DNA from: Methylobacterium bullatum
GTDB taxonomy: Bacteria > Pseudomonadota > Alphaproteobacteria > Rhizobiales > Beijerinckiaceae
Assembly: GCF_014845095.1 (NCBI RefSeq)
Contig: NZ_NKUG01000083.1
Coordinates: 1-42,796, forward strand
Direction of reading: 5' to 3'
DNA length: 42,796 nt
The notes beneath the pieces are model-generated. The model was not told the DNA's origin, ran no database searches, and saw only the letters and a list, made by a program, of their open reading frames with translations. Shown here piece by piece: positions 7,696 through 15,155 of this stretch. How positions within the stretch are numbered: position 1 is the stretch's first letter; each line of letters starts with the position of its first letter. The translations under genes and the position numbers were made by a program.

Positions 7696-8494
7696 TCATT
7701 CTCTCCAGAGTGTATTCGGTACGTCGATCTTTTTCTCTAGTCTATGTTTGAAAGCATTCGGTCTTGCTTTCTGTTATCCAGACTACACGCTCAGAATCGT
7801 CCATCAACCCTCAATTTCGACCTTCTTGCCCGAGGTCGCCCCTTGGTGAGCTTTGTTGTCGATTGATGACGGCGTGGCTGTTTCTTCGGCTACGGTCGGC
7901 GAAGGTCTGATTTTCCTCACCAAGTTTGCTGGAATTTGGCGATTCTTGCTGAGGATGAGGCAAGGCTTAGAATTCTGTATTTTCCTAATCAAAACACTGA
8001 TAAACATCATGTTTTTTGAATTATTTGACAATTTGTCGCAGGTAAATCAATCGGCAAAGTGAGGCTTGACTGTTTGGAATTTGCTTCCCCTCCTATCGGA
8101 TTAGGCGACAACAATGATCTGCGGCCCCCGGAGCGAGGCGGTCCGAGGGCGGTAAGTCTTATTATAGATTTGACAAAGGGCAGTCGCATTGCCCGAGGAG
8201 GCCGTGGCAGTCACCGTCAGCGGGCTAGGCTGAGCGACAAAGGCAAGACATTTCACAATAGGCTTCGTCGCGTTGGATGCAGGTTCATTGGATCTCACCC
8301 TTGCGTGCTGCATCGCTTTGCACGAAAGTGCAGATCGAACGGCTTGCGGTGGCGGTTGTTCGTCAAAGCGGCTCATCGCCGATCGAATGCCCAAACTGGG
8401 CGCTCGAGGACGGGGCCTTTCGAGACGCGTTTCTTGCGACCGTCTGGGAGACGGGCTGCCAATGGGAGTTTTCGCATGCATCATGATCGCGTGA
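7696..8494. other. AT-richer gene-poor stretch upstream of the peptide genes
   Basis: This 800-base gap separates the minus-strand peptide cassette from the plus-strand AraC gene. Bases 7696-8060 are markedly richer in A and T than the rest of the window and should hold the cassette promoter. Several open frames of 60-150 codons cross it on both strands, but none has a recognisable domain, convincing codon use and a good ribosome site together. One plus-strand frame (7853-8062, TTG start) has a hydrophobic stretch and is discussed under findings as a weak immunity-gene candidate. I could not assign promoter elements with confidence. Confidence 0.5.
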
Positions 8495-9391
8495 ATGCGG
8501 ATTGATCAGAGCGAATGCGGTTGCACGATCGAACTCGACGGTGAGATCGAGGCTGTGCTCCAGACCAGCACCGGCCTCGGGTGGTCCGGCATCGGCTTCA
8601 GCGACATCATGCTCGGCAGCCAGGGGACGGTGTCCATCGTCCAGCAAGGCGTCCACTTCGCCCTGTCGCTGGCGCCGCCGAGTCAGCGCTTTCTCTGGTC
8701 GGGCCAGACTTACGATTTCTCGGAGGACAACATCATCGTCCTCGAGCCGGGGGCTGCCGTGGTCGAGAGTTGGACCGGGCCGTTCCGTACGCTGACACTG
8801 AGAGTGGCCCCGGAGGCCGTCGAGCGCATCACCGACGCCTCCCTCACCAAGACACAGATCCGGACCCAGTTCGTTCCGTCGCGCTCGCAGATCGCGGTGA
8901 GCCATCTGCTGCAAGCCGTGTCGGCCGACCTGGAGACGGGATGCTCCACCGGGCCATTGTTGGTGGAAAGCGTATCGGCGACGCTGCTGCAGTTGTTCTC
9001 AGGCGGTGAAACGATGCCCCGTCGCACCGGCCCCACGCTGACGTCGCCACAGGCCGCGACCCTTCGCGAACTGATCCTCGCCCGCCTCGCTGAACCGCTG
9101 AGCCTGCAACATTTGGCGGACGCCGTCGGCACCAGCGTCGGCCATCTCGTTCGCGCCTTCAAGACATCCTTCGGCGTGACACCCTATCAGTTCATCCTGC
9201 GGGAGCGGGTGAACCGGGCGCAGGACCTGATTGCCAGCGGGACGTTGAGCCTGAGCGAGATCGTTCCCCTGGCGGGGTTCAACGATGCGAGCCAGATGTC
9301 GAAGACCTTCCGCCGTCTCACGGGACAGCCGCCACGCGCCTTCCTGCGCCGCGCGCGCGAGACTCGGCCCCTCGGCCCATCGAACGGTTAA
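8495..9391 (+). CDS. AraC-family transcriptional regulator
   Basis: A 298-residue regulator. The C-terminal 100 residues contain both AraC helix-turn-helix motifs: LSLQHLADAVGTSVGHLVRAFKTSFGVTPYQFIL, then LSLSEIVPLAGFNDASQMSKTFRRLTGQPPRAFL. The N-terminal 180 residues, beginning MRIDQSECGCTIELDGEIEA, resemble no ligand-binding family I can name with confidence. The gene points away from the peptide cassette across an 800-base gap, so it is a candidate regulator of it by position only. No close ribosome-binding site stands out before the ATG, so the exact start is uncertain. Confidence 0.88.
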   Translation: MRIDQSECGCTIELDGEIEAVLQTSTGLGWSGIGFSDIMLGSQGTVSIVQQGVHFALSLAPPSQRFLWSGQTYDFSEDNIIVLEPGAAVVESWTGPFRTLTLRVAPEAVERITDASLTKTQIRTQFVPSRSQIAVSHLLQAVSADLETGCSTGPLLVESVSATLLQLFSGGETMPRRTGPTLTSPQAATLRELILARLAEPLSLQHLADAVGTSVGHLVRAFKTSFGVTPYQFILRERVNRAQDLIASGTLSLSEIVPLAGFNDASQMSKTFRRLTGQPPRAFLRRARETRPLGPSNG

Positions 9392-9461
9392 GTCCCCCCG
9401 CGAGGAGTTCCGGCTGTGCCCCCGATTCTTCAGCGGTCGGGGCGATCAGCATCGCTCTTGA

Positions 9462-9731
9462 ATGCCTCCGACCCCCAGGCCGTCATTACCGGATGTGATC
9501 GTTATCGACGAGGCGACGAGTTCCCGCGACGGCGAAACCGATGCGGCGGAGATGGCGGCCCTGTCCGGCACGCGCACGCTCATGCTGACCGCGCGCCGGC
9601 TGACGAATCTGAACGGAACGGATGTTGTCCATGCCCTGGACGAAGCCCGGCCGATCGCTTCGGGACCACCCGATATTGTCCTGCCGACGACCACAGTGGA
9701 ACCAGTCCGTTCGATTGTGGGACTCCGATAA
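9462..9731 (+). pseudogene. remnant of an ABC-exporter ATPase C-terminus
   Basis: The 89-residue frame reads as the end of an exporter-type nucleotide-binding domain. VIVIDEATSSRDGETDAAEM corresponds to Walker B plus D-loop, TLMLTARRLTNLNGTDVV to the H-loop region (the usual HRLST histidine is replaced by Arg), and ALDEARPIASGPPDIVL to the family's VLDxGRIVExG end. There is no Walker A or signature motif upstream; a stop lies directly before the ATG. The missing front and the lost H-loop histidine indicate a decayed fragment. It lies about 1.7 kb from the peptide cassette, so it may be the relic of a second exporter. A short expressed protein cannot be excluded. Confidence 0.6.
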
Positions 9732-9853
9732 GGGATGGTGCGGTCGCAATGCAGGACCGCATGGCCTATCCGGCCTGCCGTTCCGGATCCCCGCCCGTCA
9801 GCACTGCGTCGCGGTACATCGGTCCATGCTCCTGGCCCGCAGAACCGTAGCGC

Positions 9854-10783
9854 TCACCGGGCCTTCAGCACCACCCGGCAGGCGGCGGGAAGGGCCGCCA
9901 TGGTCATCGGCGGCTTGGGCCTCACCGGCTTCGTCGATTTCGGCGGGTTCAGCACCGCGTCGCTGAACCAATAGGCGAGTTCCTCGCCACAGCCGTCGCC
10001 GGGGGGCGGCGGGGCCTGGTCCCCGCACTGATCGTCGCCGGCCGGGCAAGAGAGGCGAATATGGTAGTGGTAATTGTGCCCGTACATCGGGCGAACCTTG
10101 TTGAGCCAGGAGCGGTCGCCACCCGCTCCCCGACACAGGGCCTTCTTGATCGCCGGGTTGACGAAGAGGCGCGCGACTTCTGGCTGCTGTGCCGTGAGGC
10201 GGATCAGCTTGAGATGTTCCGGTGTCCAGACCTGCGGATCGATGTCGAGGCGGTCCGTGCGCACCACGTTGGTGGCCGAGGTCTCCTCGCGCTCCGCGCG
10301 TGTCATGCGATGGTTTGGCATCGGTGTCAGCCAGATATCCGCGTCGAGGCCGAGCTGGTGGGAGGCGTGGCCGGTGAGCATCGGTCCGCCGCGAGGCTGG
10401 GACATGTCGCCGACGAGAAGGCCGTTCCAACCGACGCTGGGCGCCTTGGCCGCCAGTCGCTCGATGAAATCCACGAGATTCGGCGTGCCCCACATCCGGT
10501 TGCGTGAGAGGCGCATCACCTGCCAGTTCTGTCCGTCCTGGGCCAGCGCCTCGCCGCCGGAGAAGCATCCCTTGGCATAGGACCCATAGGGTCTTGCAGG
10601 ACCGGGAGCCGGCGTCGTTGCCCGCCCGAAGAGGGCTTTGGCCGGTGTCGAGGGCGCGTCGGGATTGTCCAGTGGCGGTAGGGGCTTGGGGTTCACACTG
10701 CCCCTGTCCTGGGCCTGTGCGGCCCCTCCGCAGGCGAGGAAGGCGAGGGCCGCGAGGCGGAACGAGCGTAAGGTCAGGTGCAT
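9854..10783 (-). CDS. mepA: penicillin-insensitive murein endopeptidase MepA
   Basis: A 309-residue periplasmic peptidoglycan hydrolase that cleaves D-Ala-meso-DAP cross-links. The signal peptide is MHLTLRSFRLAALAFLACGG followed by AAQAQ. The M74/LAS-type zinc site is visible: TGHASHQLGLDADIWL supplies the first His and Asp, and HNYHYHIRL supplies the C-terminal zinc histidine. GGPMLTGHASH and SWLNKVRPMYGHNYHYH are family hallmarks. A Cys-rich, Pro-rich tail after HIRLSCP is common in alphaproteobacterial members. It ends at a TCA-complement stop at 9854. It is apparently a single-gene unit, with nothing to suggest a link to the secretion cassette. Confidence 0.95.
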   Translation of the reverse strand: MHLTLRSFRLAALAFLACGGAAQAQDRGSVNPKPLPPLDNPDAPSTPAKALFGRATTPAPGPARPYGSYAKGCFSGGEALAQDGQNWQVMRLSRNRMWGTPNLVDFIERLAAKAPSVGWNGLLVGDMSQPRGGPMLTGHASHQLGLDADIWLTPMPNHRMTRAEREETSATNVVRTDRLDIDPQVWTPEHLKLIRLTAQQPEVARLFVNPAIKKALCRGAGGDRSWLNKVRPMYGHNYHYHIRLSCPAGDDQCGDQAPPPPGDGCGEELAYWFSDAVLNPPKSTKPVRPKPPMTMAALPAACRVVLKAR

Positions 10784-10829
10784 GGCGCCAACCTAGTCCA
10801 TCGGCCGTCGGGCCGTCGAGAGCTCTCGG

Positions 10830-11363
10830 CTATTCCGCTGGCGAGACCGAGATCTTGATCGCGTCCGATTTCGCGCCGCTGACGACGATGAGAATGGGCG
10901 TGGTGCCGAACTGGAACCGGACGCTCTTCGAAACGCCCGGACATCCGGGCCGCATCGTGCTCGCCACGGGTTTGCGCGTCGTCGTGCCGTCCTGGCTCAC
11001 GTCGATCCAGGCATTGTCCGACAGGGTCACCTGATACAGGCCGGGCATAACGACGGGCGGTATTCGCAAGCTGCCGCCGAATGTGCCGGGATTCGGTTCC
11101 CGCGAGGGCACGAAGGGGAGATCGGCCTCGGCGATCGGCTTGAGTGCCAGGACGGCGCCCGGCATCTCTGCAGAGAGGGTCGCGCCGGAATCGAGCCGGG
11201 GGAGAGAAGGAGCTTCGAACCAGGCCTGCTCACGCAGGAGCGGCCAGTCGAACGAGGTGCAGGCGGCCGGATCGGCGACCTGTTGCGCCGACGCCCTATC
11301 GGCGTCGAGACCCGCGCCGGATGCGAGCACCAGGCCGGCGATGATCGGGAGCATTCTGCGCAT
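10830..11363 (-). CDS. exported protein of unknown function
   Basis: A 177-residue protein with an N-terminal signal sequence: MRRMLPIIAGLVLASGAG, then DADRASAQQ as the probable cleavage region. The mature part has two cysteines (AACTSFDWPLLREQ and MRPGCPGVSK) that could pair in the periplasm. It is otherwise beta-rich with no motif I recognise. The open frame extends further upstream, but the residues before this ATG are low-complexity Arg/Ser/Thr/Pro of the kind produced by a non-coding frame, so I start at 11363. Homologues in related genomes carry inconsistent names, which I do not trust. The gene follows a small DUF2293-like gene on the same strand. Confidence 0.75.
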   Translation of the reverse strand: MRRMLPIIAGLVLASGAGLDADRASAQQVADPAACTSFDWPLLREQAWFEAPSLPRLDSGATLSAEMPGAVLALKPIAEADLPFVPSREPNPGTFGGSLRIPPVVMPGLYQVTLSDNAWIDVSQDGTTTRKPVASTMRPGCPGVSKSVRFQFGTTPILIVVSGAKSDAIKISVSPAE

Positions 11364-11472
11364 GGCCACTGTCCTATGAACGGTCGCGGGCCCCTCGACG
11401 GTGAGAACGGTGCCGTGACCGGAAAGGTTTCCCACGGTTGTCCGCTTTGGGGGGGCAGTGCGGACCCGGTGA

Positions 11473-11787
11473 TCACTCGTCGTCCGATTGCTCGACGTCC
11501 TCGGACACGGTTTGGCGTACGCCCCAGCCGCGCAACGTCTCGTTGAGCTCGTCGAGGACGAAATGGCGGGCACTGTCGCGGTCGTAGCCTTCGTCGAGAT
11601 AGGAATCGTATTCGGTGAAGACGTGGCGGGCAAAGGCGACGAGGGCGAGCCAAGCCGCGTTCTCGGGGCTCGCATTCCGCAGCCCCGGACTTGTCAGCGC
11701 CCGGGAGAGGACGGAATCCGTCTCGAAAGCGGGCAGGCGCGGAGCGAGGATACGAAGCGCTTCGCCGACGGCGTCCGCGCGGGTCAT
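11473..11787 (-). CDS. DUF2293-like protein
   Basis: A 104-residue soluble, acidic protein. The segment FARHVFTEYDSYLDEGYDRDSARHFVLDELNETLRGWGV resembles the conserved core of DUF2293 proteins found widely in Rhizobiales, including the H-x-Y/F-T-x-Y-D motif and the closing GWG. It has no signal peptide or membrane segment. The stop of the next gene upstream (YqhA-like, at 11798) lies 11 bases away, so the two probably share a transcript. Function is unknown. The family match is from memory of the motif, not from a search. Confidence 0.7.
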   Translation of the reverse strand: MTRADAVGEALRILAPRLPAFETDSVLSRALTSPGLRNASPENAAWLALVAFARHVFTEYDSYLDEGYDRDSARHFVLDELNETLRGWGVRQTVSEDVEQSDDE

Positions 11788-11797
11788 CGCGGCGTCT

Positions 11798-12301
11798 TTA
11801 CTTGTCGTGGTGGCCGGCGGCGATCCGATCCGTGAGGGCCATGAGGATTCCGGACACGACGAAGACCATGTGGAGACCGACGAGCCAGTACAATTCGCGG
11901 TCCGGCGTCGCCTTGATGTCCATGAAGGCTTTCAGCAGCGAGATCGCCGAAATGGCGACGATCGACGACATCAGCTTCAGCTTCAGCCCGGTGAAGTCGA
12001 TCGTCCCCATCCATTCGGGCCAGTCCTTGTGGTCCGTATGATCGATCTTCGAGACGAAGTTCTCGTAGCCCGAGAACATCACGATGATGAGCAGCGACGC
12101 GGTGAAGGACAGATCCACCAGGGTCAGCACGCCGAGAATGATCTGCGACTCGGTGGCGCTCCACATGTGCAGGACGAAATGAGCGAGTTCCTGAAACAGC
12201 TTGACCAGAAGCACGACGATGCCGATGCCGAGCGCCGCGTAGAACGGCGCCAGTAGCCAGCGGCACGCGAAGAGTACGCGTTCGAAAACCTGTTCGATCA
12301 T
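11798..12301 (-). CDS. YqhA-like membrane protein (UPF0114)
   Basis: A 167-residue inner-membrane protein with four predicted helices: around 12-35, 50-80 (ILGVLTLVDLSFTASLLIIV), 107-125 and 135-155. The sequence FSGYENFVSKID and the conserved spacing LKLKLMSSIVAISAISLLKAFMDI are characteristic of the UPF0114 / TIGR00645 family. The biochemical role is unknown. The short His-rich tail GHHDK is notable. It is followed closely by the DUF2293-like gene. Confidence 0.88.
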   Translation of the reverse strand: MIEQVFERVLFACRWLLAPFYAALGIGIVVLLVKLFQELAHFVLHMWSATESQIILGVLTLVDLSFTASLLIIVMFSGYENFVSKIDHTDHKDWPEWMGTIDFTGLKLKLMSSIVAISAISLLKAFMDIKATPDRELYWLVGLHMVFVVSGILMALTDRIAAGHHDK

Positions 12302-12313
12302 CCGTCTCGAATC

Positions 12314-12333
12314 CCCCGCCCGACCGGGCGGGG
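12314..12333. terminator. GC hairpin between msrA and the YqhA-like gene
   Basis: A perfect 8-bp stem (CCCCGCCC / GGGCGGGG) with a four-base loop. It lies just after the minus-strand msrA stop and just before the YqhA-like start. On the plus strand TTT follows directly; on the minus strand ATTC follows. It could end the msrA transcript. Confidence 0.5.
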
Positions 12334-12386
12334 TTTGGCATGTGCGGCAAAGCTCGACAAGCGGTGAGCTCGGCGGGCGAGGCGCC

Positions 12387-13046
12387 TCAGGCGGCGACGC
12401 CGGTACCGATCGGACAGGTCACGCCGGTGCCACCGACACCGCAATAACCCGCAGGGTTCTTGGCGAGATATTGCTGATGGTAACCCTCGGCGAAGTAGAA
12501 CGTATCGAGGGGGACGATCTCCGTGGTGATCTCGCCGAACCCGCGTGCCTTCAAAGCTTCCCCGTAGGCCTCCCGTACGCGTCGGGCGGTCTCGGCCTGC
12601 GCCTCGTTCGCCGTGTAGATGCCCGAACGGTACTGCGTGCCGACATCGTTGCCCTGGCGCATGCCCTGGGTCGGGTCATGGTTCTCGAAGAACGTCTTGA
12701 GTACCGCCTCCAGGGGGCGCACGGCCGGATCGTAGACGACGAGAACCACCTCGTTATGCCCGGTCATGCCCGAGCAGACCTCTTCGTAGGTCGGGTTGGG
12801 CGTGAAGCCGCCGGCATAGCCCACCGCCGTCACGACGATTCCGTCCGGCAATTGCCAGAACTTGCGCTCGGTGCCCCAGAAGCAGCCGAGCCCGAGGACG
12901 ATCTGCTCGCTTCCCTCCGGATAGGGGCCCTTCAGCGGATGGCCGTTGACGAAATGGGTCTCGGTGGTGGGGATCGGTGTCGACCGGCCGGGCAGCGCGT
13001 CGGCGGCGCTCGGCATTTCGGGACGTTTGCGGAAGAACTGGAGCAT
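12387..13046 (-). CDS. msrA: peptide-methionine (S)-S-oxide reductase MsrA
   Basis: A 219-residue enzyme that reduces methionine-S-sulfoxide in proteins or as the free amino acid, using thioredoxin. The active site is [13 protein letters not shown], with the catalytic Cys in [35 protein letters not shown] and [26 protein letters not shown] are family-defining. A resolving cysteine is present near the C-terminus ([13 protein letters not shown]). The extended N-terminus ([18 protein letters not shown]) is typical of the longer alphaproteobacterial form. GGAGG lies 8 bases before the ATG. No msrB is nearby. Confidence 0.96.
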   Translation of the reverse strand: MLQFFRKRPEMPSAADALPGRSTPIPTTETHFVNGHPLKGPYPEGSEQIVLGLGCFWGTERKFWQLPDGIVVTAVGYAGGFTPNPTYEEVCSGMTGHNEVVLVVYDPAVRPLEAVLKTFFENHDPTQGMRQGNDVGTQYRSGIYTANEAQAETARRVREAYGEALKARGFGEITTEIVPLDTFYFAEGYHQQYLAKNPAGYCGVGGTGVTCPIGTGVAA

Positions 13047-13145
13047 CGGGGCCTCCGTGAGAGGGCGGGATGTTCCCTATATGGGGTGCCGGACCCTCTT
13101 CCTGAATGCCCCGTGTCGAAACGGCCATGCCTTACGGTCGAGGCG

Positions 13146-13466
13146 TCAGGGCCGGCTGAGAAAGCCGATCGGCTCTCGGGGCGGCTGGCCGAGCCAGAGC
13201 AGGAAGGCCCCGAGACCGAGGCCGAGGAGGCAGGCGGGGGCCAGAGTGAGCGGCAGGACGAGGGCCTGCCACAGCCATGGGGCCACGCTCTCCACCGAGC
13301 CCTGGAGCGCACTCCCGCGCTCCTTGAACAGCGTCATCAGAAGGTCGCTCAGGCTGGTGAAGCGGACGCCGTTATTGGCGATCGAGCGCGCGCCATCGTA
13401 GACGAGGCCGACGAAGCCCGCCGCGAGGACGACATATCCGAGGAGGCGGCTTAGGAAGCGGAGCAT
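13146..13466 (-). CDS. small membrane protein, two helices
   Basis: A 106-residue protein with two hydrophobic segments, about residues 3-22 (FLSRLLGYVVLAAGFVGLVY) and 66-90 (LWQALVLPLTLAPACLLGLG). The segment ARSIANNGVRFTSLSDLL between them is shared by small inner-membrane proteins in Rhizobiales that I remember only as hypothetical. I chose the ATG at 13464-13466; the open frame continues upstream but reads as Arg-rich noise. It is upstream of msrA on the same strand and divergent from the HAD gene. Function is unknown. Confidence 0.72.
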   Translation of the reverse strand: MLRFLSRLLGYVVLAAGFVGLVYDGARSIANNGVRFTSLSDLLMTLFKERGSALQGSVESVAPWLWQALVLPLTLAPACLLGLGLGAFLLWLGQPPREPIGFLSRP

Positions 13467-13645
13467 CGCGGCTTGCACACACGCCGGCTCCCGTGCCGGC
13501 CCTGCGGGATTAGGGGGCGCCGTCGCGAGGCGCAAGGTCTCCGAGGCACACGCCGTCCCGGCAGCGAGCGTGCATCGGCCGCCATTGCGCGCCGTGACGG
13601 CTCCGTGGCACAGCCCGTCCCAGCCATTTCCAGCGGACCATCGCC

Positions 13646-14338
13646 TTGCCGACCGAACCCGAAACTTCCACCGGACTGGTGATCTTCGATTGCGACGGCG
13701 TGCTGGTCGACAGCGAGCCGCTGAGCCTCGGGACACTGACGGCGGGGCTCAACCGGATCGGCGTCGCCATCGATGTGGATACGGTGAGGGAGCGCTTCGC
13801 CGGCACGTCGATGACGTCGATCATGGGACATATCGAGCGCGATTACGGGATCGCCGCACCCGACGGCTTCGTCGAGGCGGTGAAGGCCGAAACCCTTCGT
13901 GCCTTCGACCGCGACCTGCGCGCCATGGAGGGAATCGCCCTGGCGGTGCGGGCGCTGGAGCTTCCGAGCTGCGTTGCATCGAGCAGCGATCCGGCGCGGC
14001 TTGCCCATTCACTCGGCCTCACCGGTCTGCTGCCCCTGTTCGAGGGCCGCATCTTCTCGGCGACCATGGTCTCCCGCGGCAAGCCGGCGCCCGATCTCTT
14101 CCTCCTGGCCGCCGCCGAGATGGGATTCGCCCCCGGCCACTGCCTCGTTGTCGAGGACAGCGTGCCCGGCGTCACGGCGGCGCGCGCCGCCGGAATGCGC
14201 GTCCTCGGCTTCATCGGCGGGGGCCATTGGGAGCACGATCCCACGGGGGCGGACCTGATCGCGGCCGGGGCCGAACGGGTCTATGCGCATCATCGCGACC
14301 TTGCCGGCCTGATCGGGCGCGCCGCCGCATCCGTCTGA
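13646..14338 (+). CDS. HAD-superfamily phosphatase (beta-phosphoglucomutase/Gph type)
   Basis: A 230-residue haloacid-dehalogenase-type hydrolase. Motif I is VIFDCDGVLVDSE (nucleophile Asp and general acid Asp). Motif II is the serine in CVASSSDP, motif III is GKPAPDLFL, and motif IV is CLVVEDSVPG. The helical cap (residues about 25-85) places it in subfamily I, with phosphoglycolate phosphatase and sugar-phosphate phosphatases. The start is a TTG at 13646, since no ATG or GTG upstream gives a full motif I with a reasonable N-terminus; this start is uncertain. Substrate is unknown. It is transcribed away from the small membrane protein gene. Confidence 0.88.
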   Translation: MPTEPETSTGLVIFDCDGVLVDSEPLSLGTLTAGLNRIGVAIDVDTVRERFAGTSMTSIMGHIERDYGIAAPDGFVEAVKAETLRAFDRDLRAMEGIALAVRALELPSCVASSSDPARLAHSLGLTGLLPLFEGRIFSATMVSRGKPAPDLFLLAAAEMGFAPGHCLVVEDSVPGVTAARAAGMRVLGFIGGGHWEHDPTGADLIAAGAERVYAHHRDLAGLIGRAAASV

Positions 14339-14718
14339 CCTCGGCTCGTCCCGAAGAAACCGCCTGCGCTCCGTTGATCTGCGCGTCATTCATGCCATGA
14401 GGGCGCATGCATTCGGAAGATGCATCCGTTGACGAAGCGGAGGACTGCTATCATTCTATAGGTGCGGTTGTGGTCCGTATGGGCCGATCCGCCGCGGTGA
14501 TTTGAAGTGTGTAGCTTGCGCCGCGTCATCAAACGCTAAAGCACTGCGGAGCGCTCGCGCCTCGTGGTCCTTCATCGAAAGGATGACTTGCCGTGATTGA
14601 TCGAACCTCCTTCCAAGCTCTTCTGCATGCCTGCTCCGGCTGTCGATGCTGACCGACCCGTCAGATCGAGCCGCTTTCAGCAGATGGCCCTCGGGCCGCG
14701 TCAGGAGTTCACGACACC
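14339..14718. other. intergenic stretch with no supported gene
   Basis: About 380 bases of somewhat lower GC between the HAD gene and the small plus-strand gene. A minus-strand frame here ends in MKDHEARALRSALAFDDAAQ with a GGAAGGAGG further upstream, but no proper start follows that ribosome site in the same frame. I see no RNA gene or repeat. Confidence 0.4.
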
Positions 14719-15093
14719 ATGCCCCATCTCCAGCAGGACGACGCTCGTCGGGCGTTGAATCGATTGCACACGCCTGATGCCCGGGCGGATCATCTCCAGG
14801 CCCGTGCCCGCAACCGCCTTCATGCCGCCCCGCCGCCGCGGGTGATCGAAATCGGCGAAGTGACGGCCGGAATCGCCGTGCCCGAACGGGGCGGCGTGCG
14901 GTTCTTCTCGTCGGAACGCGATTTCGACCCCCTCGACGGGCTCGTCTTCCGCAGCGTCGAGCAGGCGGCAAAGGCGGCGCGGGACCGTTTCGCGGCCCGT
15001 CGTGCGCCGCGCCGGCACGCCGTCCCAACCCGGCTCGATCTCGTGCGTCCCGAGGCGGATCTCGACCTTCATCGGACGGCGTACGGGCGCTGA
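14719..15093 (+). CDS. hypothetical protein, small, soluble
   Basis: A possible 124-residue protein. The middle (IEIGEVTAGIAVPERGGVRF, then FSSERDFDPLDGLVFRSVEQAAKAARDRFA) reads like the small proteins common in Methylobacterium that pair a G-I-x-V-x-E-R-x-G-x-R-F-F strand with an F-R-S-V-E-x-A helix. The first 40 residues and the last 25 are Arg-rich and less convincing. A competing minus-strand frame overlaps the same bases, but it reads as low-complexity Arg/Glu-rich sequence. The start codon is not fixed by a ribosome site. No function can be assigned. Confidence 0.45.
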   Translation: MPHLQQDDARRALNRLHTPDARADHLQARARNRLHAAPPPRVIEIGEVTAGIAVPERGGVRFFSSERDFDPLDGLVFRSVEQAAKAARDRFAARRAPRRHAVPTRLDLVRPEADLDLHRTAYGR

Positions 15094-15155
15094 GCGTTCG
15101 TGAGCCTTCGACAGTGGACGTTCCGGTAGGGACGCCCACTGCGGGGACAGGCCGT

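Noticed and set aside
7222..7740. A 172-codon plus-strand frame over both peptide genes, rich in EAADRAEKTADEAA-like repeats
   Set aside because: It looks like a repeat protein but arises by reading the Gly/Leu-rich peptide genes backwards. The minus-strand frames have ribosome sites, double-glycine leaders and a matching exporter.
7804..8031. A 75-codon minus-strand frame upstream of the peptide genes
   Set aside because: Codon use is atypical, there is no domain and it lies in the AT-richest DNA. It could not be supported as a gene.
8059..8505. Overlapping frames of 70-150 codons on both strands before the AraC gene
   Set aside because: No recognisable features or ribosome sites; several compete for the same bases.
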